Positions 35,594-44,355 of a stretch of 64,000 nucleotides of DNA are shown here, piece by piece. The notes below the pieces were generated by a model, which saw nothing but the letters and a program-made list of their open reading frames with translations, ran no database searches and was not told where the DNA came from. A program made the translations under genes and the position numbers. The DNA is taken from assembly GCF_000337735.1 (NCBI RefSeq), contig NZ_AOHX01000025.1, positions 160,600 to 224,599 on the forward strand, read 5' to 3'. This DNA is from Natronorubrum sulfidifaciens JCM 14089 (GTDB lineage: Archaea; Halobacteriota; Halobacteria; Halobacteriales; Natrialbaceae). The first letter of the stretch is position 1, and the number at the start of each line of letters is the position of its first letter.

Positions 35594-36627
35594 GCTGTCG
35601 CCTCGTCGATCGCGTCCTCGAGTTCCTGCCGGCTGTCCTCGACCTGCTCGCTGGGAATTGCGTAGTACCCCACTCGGCGGGCAGCCCACTCGGTCCAGGT
35701 CAGTGTCTCTCCAGATTCGACGATGTCGGCGTCCGTCGCCTCGCCGTCGATCTCCTCGAAATAAAAGCGAGCGAACGCACGCACTTCCTCGCGTTCGAAC
35801 GCGTCCGTCCGGAAGTAGGTGTACAACGGTCGCGTCAGTGGCTGATACTCGCCGCTTTCGATCGTCTCTCGATCCGGCTTGACACAGCCATCGCCGTTGT
35901 CGACGGCGATGAGTTTGAGATCGTCTTCGTTCTCGTAGTAGTAGCCGGCACCACCGAAACCGAGCGTGTACTGCCCACCACGGACGCCGCGGACGATCAC
36001 GTTCGTGTCCGCACTCGCGGAGTAGTCGGATCTGATGTTCCCGATATCGCCGTTGATCTCCTCGGTGAAGTAGTCGAACGTCCCTGAGGCGGGATCACGG
36101 CCGTAGAGGTCGATTTCCTCGTCGGGCCACTCATCGCGGACGTCACTCCAGGTCTCGACGTCCGACCCTGACTCCCAGATCTGCTGGAGTTCCTCGACGG
36201 TGAGACAGTCACACCAGTCGTTGTCCGGATTGGCGAAGACGGCCAGTCCGTCGAGTGCCGTCTCGAGTCCGATGTAGTCGATCCCGTTCGACTCACAGAG
36301 CGTCTGTTCGTCCTCGAGGATCGGGCGACTCGCGTTCTGTGCGTGGGTATCCCCGTTACAGAAGCGCTGAAACCCCGCGCCCGTACCCGAACCACGAACC
36401 GGAATGATGACGCGGTTGTTTCGCCACTGGAACTCCTCTGAGACCACGGCTCCGTGGGGCAACACCGTGTTGCTGCCGTCCATCCGAATCTCCCCTTCGA
36501 GCCCGCTGTCCTCACCTCGGACGAGACAGCCTGCAAGTCCCATCAGGCCAGCACTGGCGGTGCCGAGTAGAACACGACGGCGAGAAATCGTGCCGTCTGA
36601 ACCGGATTTCGGTTCGTTACCCATCAT
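35590..36627 (-). CDS. pstS: Phosphate-binding lipoprotein PstS
   Basis: 345 residues. The signal has a twin arginine ([16 protein letters not shown], about 15-30) and the lipobox LAGC with Cys34. The mature protein opens [13 protein letters not shown], the phosphate-binding loop, and contains [27 protein letters not shown] and [15 protein letters not shown], both typical of PstS. It captures phosphate outside the membrane. First gene of the operon. Two consecutive ATG codons (36627 and 36624) could start it. Confidence 0.94.
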   Translation of the reverse strand: MMGNEPKSGSDGTISRRRVLLGTASAGLMGLAGCLVRGEDSGLEGEIRMDGSNTVLPHGAVVSEEFQWRNNRVIIPVRGSGTGAGFQRFCNGDTHAQNASRPILEDEQTLCESNGIDYIGLETALDGLAVFANPDNDWCDCLTVEELQQIWESGSDVETWSDVRDEWPDEEIDLYGRDPASGTFDYFTEEINGDIGNIRSDYSASADTNVIVRGVRGGQYTLGFGGAGYYYENEDDLKLIAVDNGDGCVKPDRETIESGEYQPLTRPLYTYFRTDAFEREEVRAFARFYFEEIDGEATDADIVESGETLTWTEWAARRVGYYAIPSEQVEDSRQELEDAIDEATA

Positions 36628-36649
36628 AGTACTCTATAGCAGATTCCAT

Positions 36650-36659
36650 CTAAATACCC
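36650..36659 (-). promoter_or_regulatory. TATA-like element of pstS
   Basis: On the pstS strand GGGTATTTAG lies 23-32 bases before the ATG at 36627, giving a leaderless or nearly leaderless mRNA. CTATAGAG, half of the nearby palindrome motif, sits directly before the start codon. Confidence 0.5.
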
Positions 36660-36768
36660 TGCTATGTTATCTATATACTTCTATGTTTGTGGGGCACTGT
36701 CGCAGTCGATCATTCGGTTACGACCGCCTCAAATGCTGTCGGCTGACACCAGACGGCCGGACTGATCC

Positions 36769-36780
36769 CCTCTATAGAGG
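36769..36780. promoter_or_regulatory. Perfect 12-bp palindrome upstream of the AbrB-PhoU gene
   Basis: CCTCTATAGAGG is a perfect palindrome 8 bases before a TATA-like TTTATAGG (36789-36796). The gene starts at 36819. The same sequence with one change stands upstream of pstB (31909-31920). This is a candidate operator of the phosphate regulon. Confidence 0.6.
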
Positions 36781-36818
36781 AAGACGGATTTATAGGTATC
36801 CGATCGAAACTGGATCGT

Positions 36819-37814
36819 ATGGAGACGCGCAAGGTCCAGGTAACAGGCGGGTCAACGTATACTGTTTCACTTCCGAAATCCTGGGCGACCGAAAACGGCG
36901 TCAGCGCCGGGACGATCGTCGAGTTTTATCCTGAAAACGATTCCCTCCTGTTGACGCCACAGAGCGAGTCAGACCGACAGGAAGGCACACTCGAGATCAC
37001 GGATCTCGAGGGCGAACGACTTACCCGGGCCGTGATGACGATGTACGTCAGCGGCTTCGACATCATCCGTCTCGAGGCGAGCCGGATCACGACCGGCCAG
37101 CGCAGCGCAATCCGGAGTGCAACCCAGAGCCTCGTCGGCGTCGAAGTGCTCTCGGAGACGACCGATAGCGTCGTTATTCAAGATCTACTCGACTCCTCTG
37201 AGCTGTCGATCGTCAACGCCGTCTCGCGGATGCGCCTGATCGCTCGGTCGATGCTCGAGGACGCTGTCACCGCGCTCATCGAGAACGATGACGATATCGC
37301 GACAGATGTCATCGAGCGCGACGACGACGTCGACCGACTCTGGCTGGTCGTGTCACGGATCTTCCGGGCGACGCTGCGTTCACCACGGGCTGCCGAAGAG
37401 CTCGGCGTGCCCAGAGAGGACTGTTTCGACTACCACTCGAGTGCGCGCCAACTCGAGCGCGTCGCAGACCACGCGGCCAAAATCAGCAATCTCGCGCTCA
37501 AACTCGACGACATCCCCGACGACGTCGCTGACGCGCTCGTCGACCTTCATGCGGACGCGTCGGACGTCCTCGAGAAGTCGATGGATGCACTGGTTGCCGA
37601 CGATTCCGAGGAGGCGAACCGATTGGGACACGCCGCTCGCGAAGCCGTCCTCGAAATCGACGAACACACCCGGCTGATCGACGACATGCTCCGGAGACTC
37701 GATCCGGTCCAAGCCCAGTCGCTTGGCCTGATCGTCGACTCGCTCTCTCGCAGTGCCGATTACGGCGGCAACATCGCTGAGACGGCGCTGCAGAAGGCTG
37801 CCCCACGGCCATAG
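36819..37814 (+). CDS. AbrB-like / PhoU fusion regulator
   Basis: 331 residues. Residues 1-45 form a swapped-hairpin AbrB/SpoVT DNA-binding domain (RKVQVTGGSTYTVSLPKSWATENGVSAGT). After a linker come two PhoU-type helical repeats: SMLEDAVTALIENDDDIATDVIERDDDVDRLW (about 145-176, interrupted in composition) and ARQLERVADHAAKISNLALKL (about 207-227), then DSLSRSADYGGNIAETAL near the end. Domain order suggests a phosphate-signal-responsive DNA-binding protein. It is divergent from pstS, with the palindrome between them. It is distinct from the plain PhoU at 30059. Confidence 0.88.
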   Translation: METRKVQVTGGSTYTVSLPKSWATENGVSAGTIVEFYPENDSLLLTPQSESDRQEGTLEITDLEGERLTRAVMTMYVSGFDIIRLEASRITTGQRSAIRSATQSLVGVEVLSETTDSVVIQDLLDSSELSIVNAVSRMRLIARSMLEDAVTALIENDDDIATDVIERDDDVDRLWLVVSRIFRATLRSPRAAEELGVPREDCFDYHSSARQLERVADHAAKISNLALKLDDIPDDVADALVDLHADASDVLEKSMDALVADDSEEANRLGHAAREAVLEIDEHTRLIDDMLRRLDPVQAQSLGLIVDSLSRSADYGGNIAETALQKAAPRP

Positions 37815-37902
37815 CCGCCGACTTCGGGTTTCGGTTCGACGACGCTCGTCGACAGCAGTGGCTATCGGAACTGAAAACAGCAGGAGCTCAGTCGTGCTGC
37901 AG

Positions 37903-38274
37903 TTACTCGAGGAGAACGGCGTTGACCTGCCCGGTCTGGCCGGGGCGGGACATGACGCGTGCCTGACCTTCGGACGTCTCGATGACGGCGCCTTTCGTGA
38001 TGATGTTTCGGCGGACGTAGTTGGGGTTGGCGTCGTTCTCGACGACGTCTTCGATATCGGCGGAGACCGTCTCCGCACCTTTGTTGACGCTCGCGACGTT
38101 CGTCGCAAGCGCGCGAACTTTCGTTTCGTTGCCTCGAGCGTCGACGGCACGGAAGCGTGGCTCGCCGACCTGCGTCTCGGTTGGCAGGCGACCGAGTTCG
38201 TCTTTACGGCGTTTGCGTACGTTCTTCAGTCGGCCACCGGTTCGCTTTCGCGTAGAGCGTCCCTGGTTTTGCAT
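37903..38274 (-). CDS. rps8e: Ribosomal protein S8e
   Basis: 123 residues, the short archaeal S8e. The N terminus MQNQGRSTRKRTGGRLKN is basic and binds rRNA. RVRALATNVASVNKG and NPNYVRRNIITKGAVIET are conserved family segments. A TATA-like AAGTATAC lies about 30 bases upstream on its strand. A long frame on the opposite strand (from 38021) is a shadow. Confidence 0.97.
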   Translation of the reverse strand: MQNQGRSTRKRTGGRLKNVRKRRKDELGRLPTETQVGEPRFRAVDARGNETKVRALATNVASVNKGAETVSADIEDVVENDANPNYVRRNIITKGAVIETSEGQARVMSRPGQTGQVNAVLLE

Positions 38275-38470
38275 ACTCGATCAAACTGCTGGCGTATACT
38301 TGAATCCACTGCTATGCGCTTTTCTGGTGAGTGGGCGTGCTGTGCGCTCTCACTCCAGTTCATCCGTCTTCGACCGAACAGTACGCGTGGCCCGGTTCGT
38401 CCAACGTCGTCTCCTGATCGTCACCGTCACGGGTGCAACGAGGGTGGTGTCCGCTCCCGCGGTCGAAGCA

Positions 38471-38481
38471 GTATTTTTATA
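38471..38481 (+). promoter_or_regulatory. TATA-like element of the beta-helix lipoprotein
   Basis: GTATTTTTATA ends 24 bases before ATG 38505, the right distance for a leaderless transcript starting at the Tat-signal ORF. Confidence 0.5.
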
Positions 38482-38504
38482 CAACGGTATGACAGTCTGT
38501 GAGT

Positions 38505-38651
38505 ATGACACATTCAGGCCCCCGGCGACGGGACGTTCTCGTCGCGGTCTCGAGCACCTCCCTCCTACTGGCAGGCTGTACGGAAAGCGATGCGTCGACG
38601 TCAGGCTACGGAACCGCCTACGGGCGCGGATACGGGTCCGGAGGCGAGTAG
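38505..38651 (+). CDS. Tat-lipoprotein N terminus, out of frame with the beta-helix protein
   Basis: 48 residues: MTHSGPRRRDVLVAVSSTSL then LLAGC (lipobox Cys25) and a Ser/Gly/Tyr-rich stretch GYGTAYGRGYGSGGE ending in TAG at 38649-38651. It is a complete twin-arginine lipoprotein signal with a linker and no domain. The beta-helix frame opens right at the stop codon in the -1 frame. Most likely this is the 5' part of the following gene, separated by a one-base frameshift (true mutation, sequencing error or, less likely, programmed slippage). Confidence 0.6.
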   Translation: MTHSGPRRRDVLVAVSSTSLLLAGCTESDASTSGYGTAYGRGYGSGGE

Positions 38652-38653
38652 TC

Positions 38654-40153
38654 GTGGGCGACCGAACGCCACGACTCGGACTGGGAACGTTCGAGGAAGG
38701 CGAAGCGTGGGACCACACCGACACGGTCGAAGCCGTCGACGAGCACGCGATCGTTCGGGGACCGATCGCCGACCGGCCGGCGTCGGGCGAGTACGACGAC
38801 GAACTGTACCATGCGACCGATCAGGGGATCACCTGGCGCTGGGATGTCTCGAGCGAGGACTGGGTCTATTTCGGCGGGCAAGGGTGTTCGGACCAGCCCG
38901 TGCCGGGAACGAGTCACTTCGACGCGGCACAACTCGTCCACGCGCGTACCGCGGAGACCCCGGTCTGGAACGTCGAGGCCCACGGGATCGAAGGCGACGG
39001 CAAGACCGAGGTCGGCCAAGACCTCCACGAACTCCTCACGAAAGTCGAATCGGCCGGCGGCGGAATCGTCTACGTCCCGCCCGGCCGGTATCTCCTCGAA
39101 CGGACGCCGCTGATCGGCGACGACACGATCTTGCTGGGTGCGGGTCGCGCGACGGTTCTCGAAGGGACGCGCCCCGACGGCGGGGAAGGCCGAGCACTCC
39201 TCTCCAACAGGGGCTACGACACGGTCGGGTACGGTGGCGCATCGAACTGGGGAGTCTGTAACGTCCGCATCGATTCGCCGTCGTCGAACGGGATCATGCC
39301 TGCCCACGCCGAGAACGTCCGGCTCGAAAACGTCTACGGCGACCGCATCTACTATCACCACATCGACGTCGTGTCGTCCAAAAACGTCGTTATCGACGGC
39401 TACTGGGCGACTCGAGGCGGCGACGGCGGGTCGGATGCACCGATCCAGTTCGACAACCAGACCTCGGAGATCGCATCGAACAGCGTCTGGAACGGAACCG
39501 ACGAGTTACTGTCCGGGAGCGATGGGACCCCGACACGGAACTGTACCCTCAAGAACTTCGAGATCGACCCCGGGAACGGCCCCGACTACGGCGTCCACAT
39601 ACACCGGAACGGGAACGAGTCGATCACGATCAGCGATGGCTACATCACCGGCTGCCTGTCCGCGGCGATCAGGGCCGATACCGGCGACGAGATTGCCGAT
39701 CTGACGATCGACTCCGTCTCGTGTATCGAGAACGCGAGAGGCATCTCGCTCGGTCAAATCAAAAGCGGCCGGCGAGAGCTGACGATCAACAACGTCACGA
39801 TCAGAACCGACAATAGAGGGCTGGCCGCCGGATCGGGAATTTATGCGGGCGGGTTCGACGGCGCCGAAATCGCAAACACCATCGTCGACGGCGAGTTCAC
39901 GAACTCGATCCTCTTCGACGATATGGATGACCTAAAGCTGAGTACTGTCACCGCCACGGGAGCGGACAGTCAGGCGTTCCGGTTCCGGGAGAACGTCGAC
40001 GCGACCCTGACGACCGCCCGCGCAGCGGACTGTGGCGGCGCGGGCGTCTACTCGGGACCCGGCTGCAGCGTCGCCTACGGTGGCGTCTCGTTCAAGAACG
40101 TGGGACGCGAGGTCGTCGTCGCCGGGGAGCTGCGGGAGTGGGCGTCTTCGTAA
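38654..40153 (+). CDS. Right-handed parallel beta-helix (pectate-lyase-like) protein
   Basis: 499 residues if started at GTG 38654; the frame extends upstream without protein-like content. Residues about 110-150 contain WNVEAHGIEGDGKTEVGQDL followed by GGGIVYVPPGRYLLE, the opening of pectate-lyase-superfamily beta-helices (as in GH28-related and tail-spike proteins). Asn/Val/Ile-rich coils follow (NVRLENVYGDRIYYHHIDVV, SKNVVIDGYW, DLTIDSVSCIENARGISL). It is probably an exported carbohydrate-binding or -cleaving protein, whose signal is the ORF at 38505-38651. It converges on maeB with 5 bases between the genes. Confidence 0.75.
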   Translation: MGDRTPRLGLGTFEEGEAWDHTDTVEAVDEHAIVRGPIADRPASGEYDDELYHATDQGITWRWDVSSEDWVYFGGQGCSDQPVPGTSHFDAAQLVHARTAETPVWNVEAHGIEGDGKTEVGQDLHELLTKVESAGGGIVYVPPGRYLLERTPLIGDDTILLGAGRATVLEGTRPDGGEGRALLSNRGYDTVGYGGASNWGVCNVRIDSPSSNGIMPAHAENVRLENVYGDRIYYHHIDVVSSKNVVIDGYWATRGGDGGSDAPIQFDNQTSEIASNSVWNGTDELLSGSDGTPTRNCTLKNFEIDPGNGPDYGVHIHRNGNESITISDGYITGCLSAAIRADTGDEIADLTIDSVSCIENARGISLGQIKSGRRELTINNVTIRTDNRGLAAGSGIYAGGFDGAEIANTIVDGEFTNSILFDDMDDLKLSTVTATGADSQAFRFRENVDATLTTARAADCGGAGVYSGPGCSVAYGGVSFKNVGREVVVAGELREWASS

Positions 40154-40158
40154 TCGGG

Positions 40159-42414
40159 CTACTCTTTTTGGGCGTCGACGACGGCCACACCAGCCAGATT
40201 GACGATGTCTTTGACCTCGTCGCCTCGCTGGAGGACGTGGACCGGCTCGTCCATGCCGACGAGCATCGGACCGATCGCGTCCGCGCCGCCGAGACGCTGG
40301 AGCAGTTTGTAGCCGATGTTCCCTGACTCGAGGTTCGGGAAGACGAGCACGTTCGCCGGCTCATCGAGTTCGGAGAAGCCGTAGGTTCCCTCGAGGATGT
40401 CCTCGACGACGGCGGTGTCCGCTTGCATCTCGCCGTCGACGGGGAAGTCGATCTCGGGGTCGTCCTGTAGCATGGCCGCGGCCCGGCGTGGCTTGCGGGT
40501 GCCTTCGTTGTTGACGCTGCCGAAGTTCGAGTACGACAACAGTGCGGCGCGTGGCTCGACGTTGAACCGGCGGGCGAGTTTGCCCGTCTGTCGGGTGACC
40601 TCTGCGAGGACGTCCTCGTCGGGGTCCTGATTGACCGTCGCGTCGGCCACGAAGATCACGCGGTTTTTGAACGTGAGCATGTAGACGCCGGCCGCGTAGT
40701 CGACGTCATCGTCGGTGCCGATCACCTGCAGCGGCGGGCGCAGCGCCGAGGGGTAGTGATGGGAGAGTCCAGTGAGAAGCGCGTCGGCGTCGCCCTGCTC
40801 GACCATCACGCTCCCGAAGTAGTTCGAGTCACGTTCGATGAGTTCGCCCGCTTCGGTTCGCGTGACGCCTTTTCGCGCACGCAGTTCGTGCAGGCGGTCG
40901 GCGTAGCCTTCGTAGTCGCCGACGGAGGGGTCCGCGACCTGCGGATCGAAGTCGAGGCCGAGATCCGTTGCCGTCTGTCGAATCTCGTGCTCGTCGCCGA
41001 TCAGGATCGGGAGCGCGATTCCCTGCTCCTGAATCTGGTAGGCTGCCCGGATCATCTTCTCGTTTTCGCCCTCCGCGAGCGCGACCGTCTTGGGGTCGCT
41101 TTTCGCCTTGTTGAGGACGACACGCATCATCTCGCGGGATTTGCCCAGTCGGGCCTCGAGTTCCTCCTCGTAGGCCTCGAGGTCGATCTCGGTCCGGGCA
41201 GCGCCGGAGTCCATCGCGGCTTCGGCGATCGAAGGGGCCACACGGAAGAGCACGCGGGGGTCAACCGGCTTCGGGATGATGTAGTCGGGGCCGAACTGAA
41301 GCGGATCGTCGCCGTAGGCCTTGACGACCGCGTCGGGAACGTCCTGCCGTGCGAGGTCGGCAAGCGCCTCGGCACAGGCGACTTTCATCTCCTCGTTGAT
41401 CTCCGTCGCGCGGACGTCGAGTGCGCCGCGGAAAATGAACGGGAATCCGAGGACGTTGTTGACCTGATTCGGGTAGTCCGAGCGTCCGGTCGCCATGATG
41501 ACGTCGTCGTCGCGGGCCGCTTTGGCCTCCTCGTAGCCGATCTCCGGGTCGGGGTTGGCCATCGCGAAGATGATCGGGTTGTCCGCCATCGACGCGACCA
41601 TCTCCTGAGAGACGATGCCGCCGGCCGAAAGCCCGACGAACACGTCGGCATCCTCCATCGCATCCGCGAGGCTGCCGTCGGAAACGTCACGGGCGAACTG
41701 CTGTTTGTACTCGTTGATGTCGCCCGATTCTGCGCGCTCGTCGGTGATGATTCCCGTCGAGTCACACATCGTGATGTTCTCTTTCCGGACGCCAAGCGAG
41801 ACGTAGAACCGCGCCGTCGCGATGGCACTCGCACCCGCGCCGGAGAACGTAATCTCGAGGTCCTCGAGGTCCTTGCCGGCGACGTCAGCGGCGTTGAGGA
41901 GTGCGGCCCCGGAGATGATCGCGGTGCCGTGTTGGTCGTCGTGAAACACCGGGATGTCGAGTTCCTCGCGCAGGCGCTCTTCGACGGTGAAACACTCGGG
42001 CGCTTTGATGTCCTCTAAGTTGATGCCGCCAAAGGTTGGCTCCATCATCTTGACGGCTTCGACGAGCTTGTCGGGGTCGGCTTCGTCGAGTTCGATGTCG
42101 AAGACGTCGATATCCGCAAAGCGCTTGAACAGGACGCCTTTTCCCTCCATGACGGGTTTCGACGCCTGTGCACCGATGTCTCCCAGTCCGAGCACGGCGG
42201 AGCCGTTCGAGACGACCCCGACGAGGTTCCCCTTAGCAGTGTAGGTGTAGGCGTCGGCTTCGTCCTCGTCGATCTCTAAACACGGCGCGGCGACGCCGGG
42301 TGAGTACGCAAGCGAGAGGTCACGCTGCGTATTCGTCGGTTTCGTGGTCGAAATCTCGATTTTTCCAGGAGGGTCCGTTCGGTGGTACTCCAATGAATCC
42401 TCATCTAGTCCCAT
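40159..42414 (-). CDS. maeB: Malic enzyme with C-terminal phosphotransacetylase-like domain
   Basis: 751 residues from ATG 42414 ([11 protein letters not shown]). The N-terminal about 420 residues are a malic enzyme: [22 protein letters not shown], the Rossmann [13 protein letters not shown] and ANPDPEI. The C-terminal about 320 residues resemble phosphotransacetylase ([47 protein letters not shown]). In such fusions the second domain is generally regulatory. The enzyme decarboxylates malate to pyruvate, making NAD(P)H. The frame is open far upstream of 42414 with no matching homologous sequence. Confidence 0.94.
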   Translation of the reverse strand: MGLDEDSLEYHRTDPPGKIEISTTKPTNTQRDLSLAYSPGVAAPCLEIDEDEADAYTYTAKGNLVGVVSNGSAVLGLGDIGAQASKPVMEGKGVLFKRFADIDVFDIELDEADPDKLVEAVKMMEPTFGGINLEDIKAPECFTVEERLREELDIPVFHDDQHGTAIISGAALLNAADVAGKDLEDLEITFSGAGASAIATARFYVSLGVRKENITMCDSTGIITDERAESGDINEYKQQFARDVSDGSLADAMEDADVFVGLSAGGIVSQEMVASMADNPIIFAMANPDPEIGYEEAKAARDDDVIMATGRSDYPNQVNNVLGFPFIFRGALDVRATEINEEMKVACAEALADLARQDVPDAVVKAYGDDPLQFGPDYIIPKPVDPRVLFRVAPSIAEAAMDSGAARTEIDLEAYEEELEARLGKSREMMRVVLNKAKSDPKTVALAEGENEKMIRAAYQIQEQGIALPILIGDEHEIRQTATDLGLDFDPQVADPSVGDYEGYADRLHELRARKGVTRTEAGELIERDSNYFGSVMVEQGDADALLTGLSHHYPSALRPPLQVIGTDDDVDYAAGVYMLTFKNRVIFVADATVNQDPDEDVLAEVTRQTGKLARRFNVEPRAALLSYSNFGSVNNEGTRKPRRAAAMLQDDPEIDFPVDGEMQADTAVVEDILEGTYGFSELDEPANVLVFPNLESGNIGYKLLQRLGGADAIGPMLVGMDEPVHVLQRGDEVKDIVNLAGVAVVDAQKE

Positions 42415-42564
42415 ACCGTGGACACTGTCGGGGACTACTAAAAACAATGTGAAGGTGACTTTCGTCAATTGTCGACTTTCGGCTGCAGTGGGATCTGCAC
42501 TCGCGGCGACGAGAGAGTCCATCGATTCGACCGTTTTATACGCACCGCGACAGTGTGGTGGGGT

Positions 42565-43050
42565 ATGGACGTCGCGCTTGGTGGGACGTTCGACCCCGTT
42601 CACGATGGCCATCGCCGGCTGTTCGAACGGGCGTTCGAACTCGGGGACGTGACTGTCGGATTGACAAGTGACGACCTCGCACCGAAGACACGACACGTCG
42701 AACGGCGTGTGAGATCGTTCGACGAACGCAAAGCACAACTCGAGACGGAACTCGAGCCACTCGCCGCTGAACAGGACCGTGAGTTCGAGATTCGGCGACT
42801 CGACGAACCGACGGGAATCGCGACCGAGCCGCAGTTCGACTATCTGGTCGTTTCGCCGGAGACCCGCGACGGCGGCAAACAGATCAACGACATCCGCCGC
42901 GAACGGGGCTACGAGCCGCTCGACGTCGTCGTCGTACCCCACAAACTCGCGGCGGACGGCGATATCATCTCGAGTACCCGAATCGTACACGGCGAGATCG
43001 ACGAACACGGGGCCGTCCTTGAGGACGACGAATCGGAGAACACACCGTAG
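42565..43050 (+). CDS. coaD: Phosphopantetheine adenylyltransferase (archaeal type)
   Basis: 161 residues from ATG 42565. The nucleotidyltransferase motif GGTFDPVHDGHRRLFERAF (about 6-24) and the C-terminal ISSTRIVHGEID (about 135-146) are diagnostic. KTRHVERRVRSFDERKAQLE lies between them. It adds AMP to phosphopantetheine in CoA synthesis. Divergent from maeB; no other CoA gene nearby. Confidence 0.94.
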   Translation: MDVALGGTFDPVHDGHRRLFERAFELGDVTVGLTSDDLAPKTRHVERRVRSFDERKAQLETELEPLAAEQDREFEIRRLDEPTGIATEPQFDYLVVSPETRDGGKQINDIRRERGYEPLDVVVVPHKLAADGDIISSTRIVHGEIDEHGAVLEDDESENTP

Positions 43051-43161
43051 CGGTCGGAAGCCGACAGTCGACGGACTGTTACACTCGATTTCGGCTCCGT
43101 ATCACAGTGTTACTATGGTACAGTGTACCACTTTTGTAAGAAACCGACTGAAACAGTCAGC

Positions 43162-43470
43162 TTACCACCGTGGTGGCTCGAGTCCCGCCCGTTCAAGCAG
43201 GTCCTTCCACCGGGACTGGATCGAAAGCCGCGACACGTCGGCGGCATCGGCGACAGTGCCCTGTGTTCGGCCGTCGCCGGCGACGAGCGACCCGGCGTAG
43301 ACACTTGCGGCGAGCACCGCTCGTTTCGACCGATCGTCTTCGGGCACATCGGCGAGAAAGAGGTCCACCGCACACGACCGCGCCTCGGTCGACAACTCGA
43401 GGCGCTCGGCGACGGTCTCGAGTTCCTCGAGCCACTGTTCGTACTCGATCCGATCCCGAGCGCTGTGCAT
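43162..43470 (-). CDS. Small TFB-like (cyclin-fold) protein
   Basis: 102 residues. It resembles one cyclin-fold repeat of transcription factor B: ERLELSTEARSCAVDLFLADVP, then RSKRAVLAASVYAGSLVAGDGRTQGTVADAADVSRLSIQSRWKDLLERAG. The N-terminal zinc ribbon and the second repeat of a full TFB (about 300 residues) are missing. It could be a TFB-derived regulator or adaptor. TTTATTC about 23-30 bases upstream on its strand gives a likely leaderless start. It converges on coaD. Confidence 0.75.
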   Translation of the reverse strand: MHSARDRIEYEQWLEELETVAERLELSTEARSCAVDLFLADVPEDDRSKRAVLAASVYAGSLVAGDGRTQGTVADAADVSRLSIQSRWKDLLERAGLEPPRW

Positions 43471-43729
43471 ACACGGGGTATCGTTCCAGTGTGAATAAAT
43501 CCACAGGGTTGACGCTCTCGTTTCGGTGTCAGTTACTACTGCGATAGCTGATAGTTTCGATGGTCCTGTATTCCAATCCGGTACTACGTGGGGACAACGT
43601 TTCGATACAAACGGCTAAACAAATCGGCTGTTCACTGTCAGGATCACTAGGATACGACTACTAAAGCCCTGGTCGACCGACAGTCGAACCGACGCCGAGT
43701 GGCCGGCTTCGGTTCACGCGTCCGTGCCC

Positions 43730-43903
43730 ATGAAAGAGCCTACCTGCAAACTCGTCTGTACCGGTTGCGGCCTCGAGATGCCGTACCGGGATCGTTCGCT
43801 GGCCGAACAGGCCGCAGAACTCCACCAGCTCCGTGATTCGGAACACGTGACGTTCATCGTGCCACCGGATTGGTCGCCCGAGGAGCCGGTGACGCAGTGC
43901 TGA
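43730..43903 (+). CDS. Small CxxC protein (57 aa)
   Basis: 57 residues from ATG 43730. One CxxC knuckle is visible (CKLVCTGCGLEMPYRD, Cys at about 6, 10 and 13), with one further Cys at the last residue. The middle is helical (LAEQAAELHQLRDSEHVTFIVPPDW). It may bind zinc as a half ribbon or as a dimer. A GTG at 43724 is an alternative start. No family known. Confidence 0.6.
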   Translation: MKEPTCKLVCTGCGLEMPYRDRSLAEQAAELHQLRDSEHVTFIVPPDWSPEEPVTQC

Positions 43904-43949
43904 CGCGGACCGACAGGTACTTACTCGATTCGTGAAAACTCGAAGACGA

Positions 43950-44034
43950 GCGCGGGTAGCCAAGCCAGGCCAACGGCGCAGCGCTTAGGACGCTGTCTCG
44001 TAGGAGTCCGCCGGTTCGAATCCGGTCCCGCGCA
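43950..44034 (+). tRNA. tRNA-Leu (anticodon TAG)
   Basis: Acceptor GCGCGGG (43950-43956) pairs with CCCGCGC (44027-44033), discriminator A. The anticodon stem CAGCG/CGCTG holds loop CTTAGGA with TAG. It has a long variable arm (TCTCGTAGGAG) and the T arm GCCGG-TTCGAAT-CCGGT. No intron. It is followed directly by repeated sequences that copy its 3' end. Confidence 0.95.
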
Positions 44035-44036
44035 TT

Positions 44037-44221
44037 CTCCGCGAACAATATCGTGAGCGGAGACTTTGGTCAGTGGTTCGAACCCTGGAAACCGAACGAA
44101 GTGAGGTTTCCTTCGGTTCGAATCCGGTCCCGCACATGAGCGAACGGAATGAGCGAAGAGCAGGACCGGATTCGCGGCCCAGAGGACGAGCGAAGCGATG
44201 TCCTCGCGGTTCGAATCCGGT
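44037..44221. repeat. Array of hairpin plus tRNA T-arm-like blocks after tRNA-Leu
   Basis: Three hairpins with GA-rich loops are followed by T-arm-like sequences. CTCCGC/GCGGAG (44037-44062) precedes GGTTCGAACCC at 44075. GGAAACC/GGTTTCC (44087-44111) precedes CGGTTCGAATCCGGTCCCGC at 44114-44133, identical over 20 bases to tRNA-Leu 44012-44031. GAGGAC/GTCCTC (44182-44205) precedes CGGTTCGAATCCGGT at 44207-44221. An inverted CCGGATTCG lies at 44166-44174. No intact tRNA can be folded from the copies. Confidence 0.75.
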
Positions 44222-44355
44222 TCTTGACACGGCCGGAACAGCCACCAGCATCGCTCCCGACCCGACACGCCGTCGCCAGCTCCACCACCACGGAGAGCAG
44301 ACACACGTCAGACGCTCCACAACGCTTATTCGCGCGGGAACAGCTTGTATGATTA

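Noticed and set aside
38021..38653. N-terminal extension of the beta-helix frame back to 38021
   Set aside because: It is antisense to rps8e and its promoter and has no protein-like pattern. The Tat ORF in another frame explains the signal region better.
42415..43008. N-terminal extension of the malic enzyme frame to 43008
   Set aside because: It runs antisense through coaD, and family members start at the MGLDEDS region.
44037..44221. Additional tRNA genes after tRNA-Leu
   Set aside because: Only T-arm-like and hairpin pieces are present. No D arm, anticodon arm or paired acceptor can be completed.
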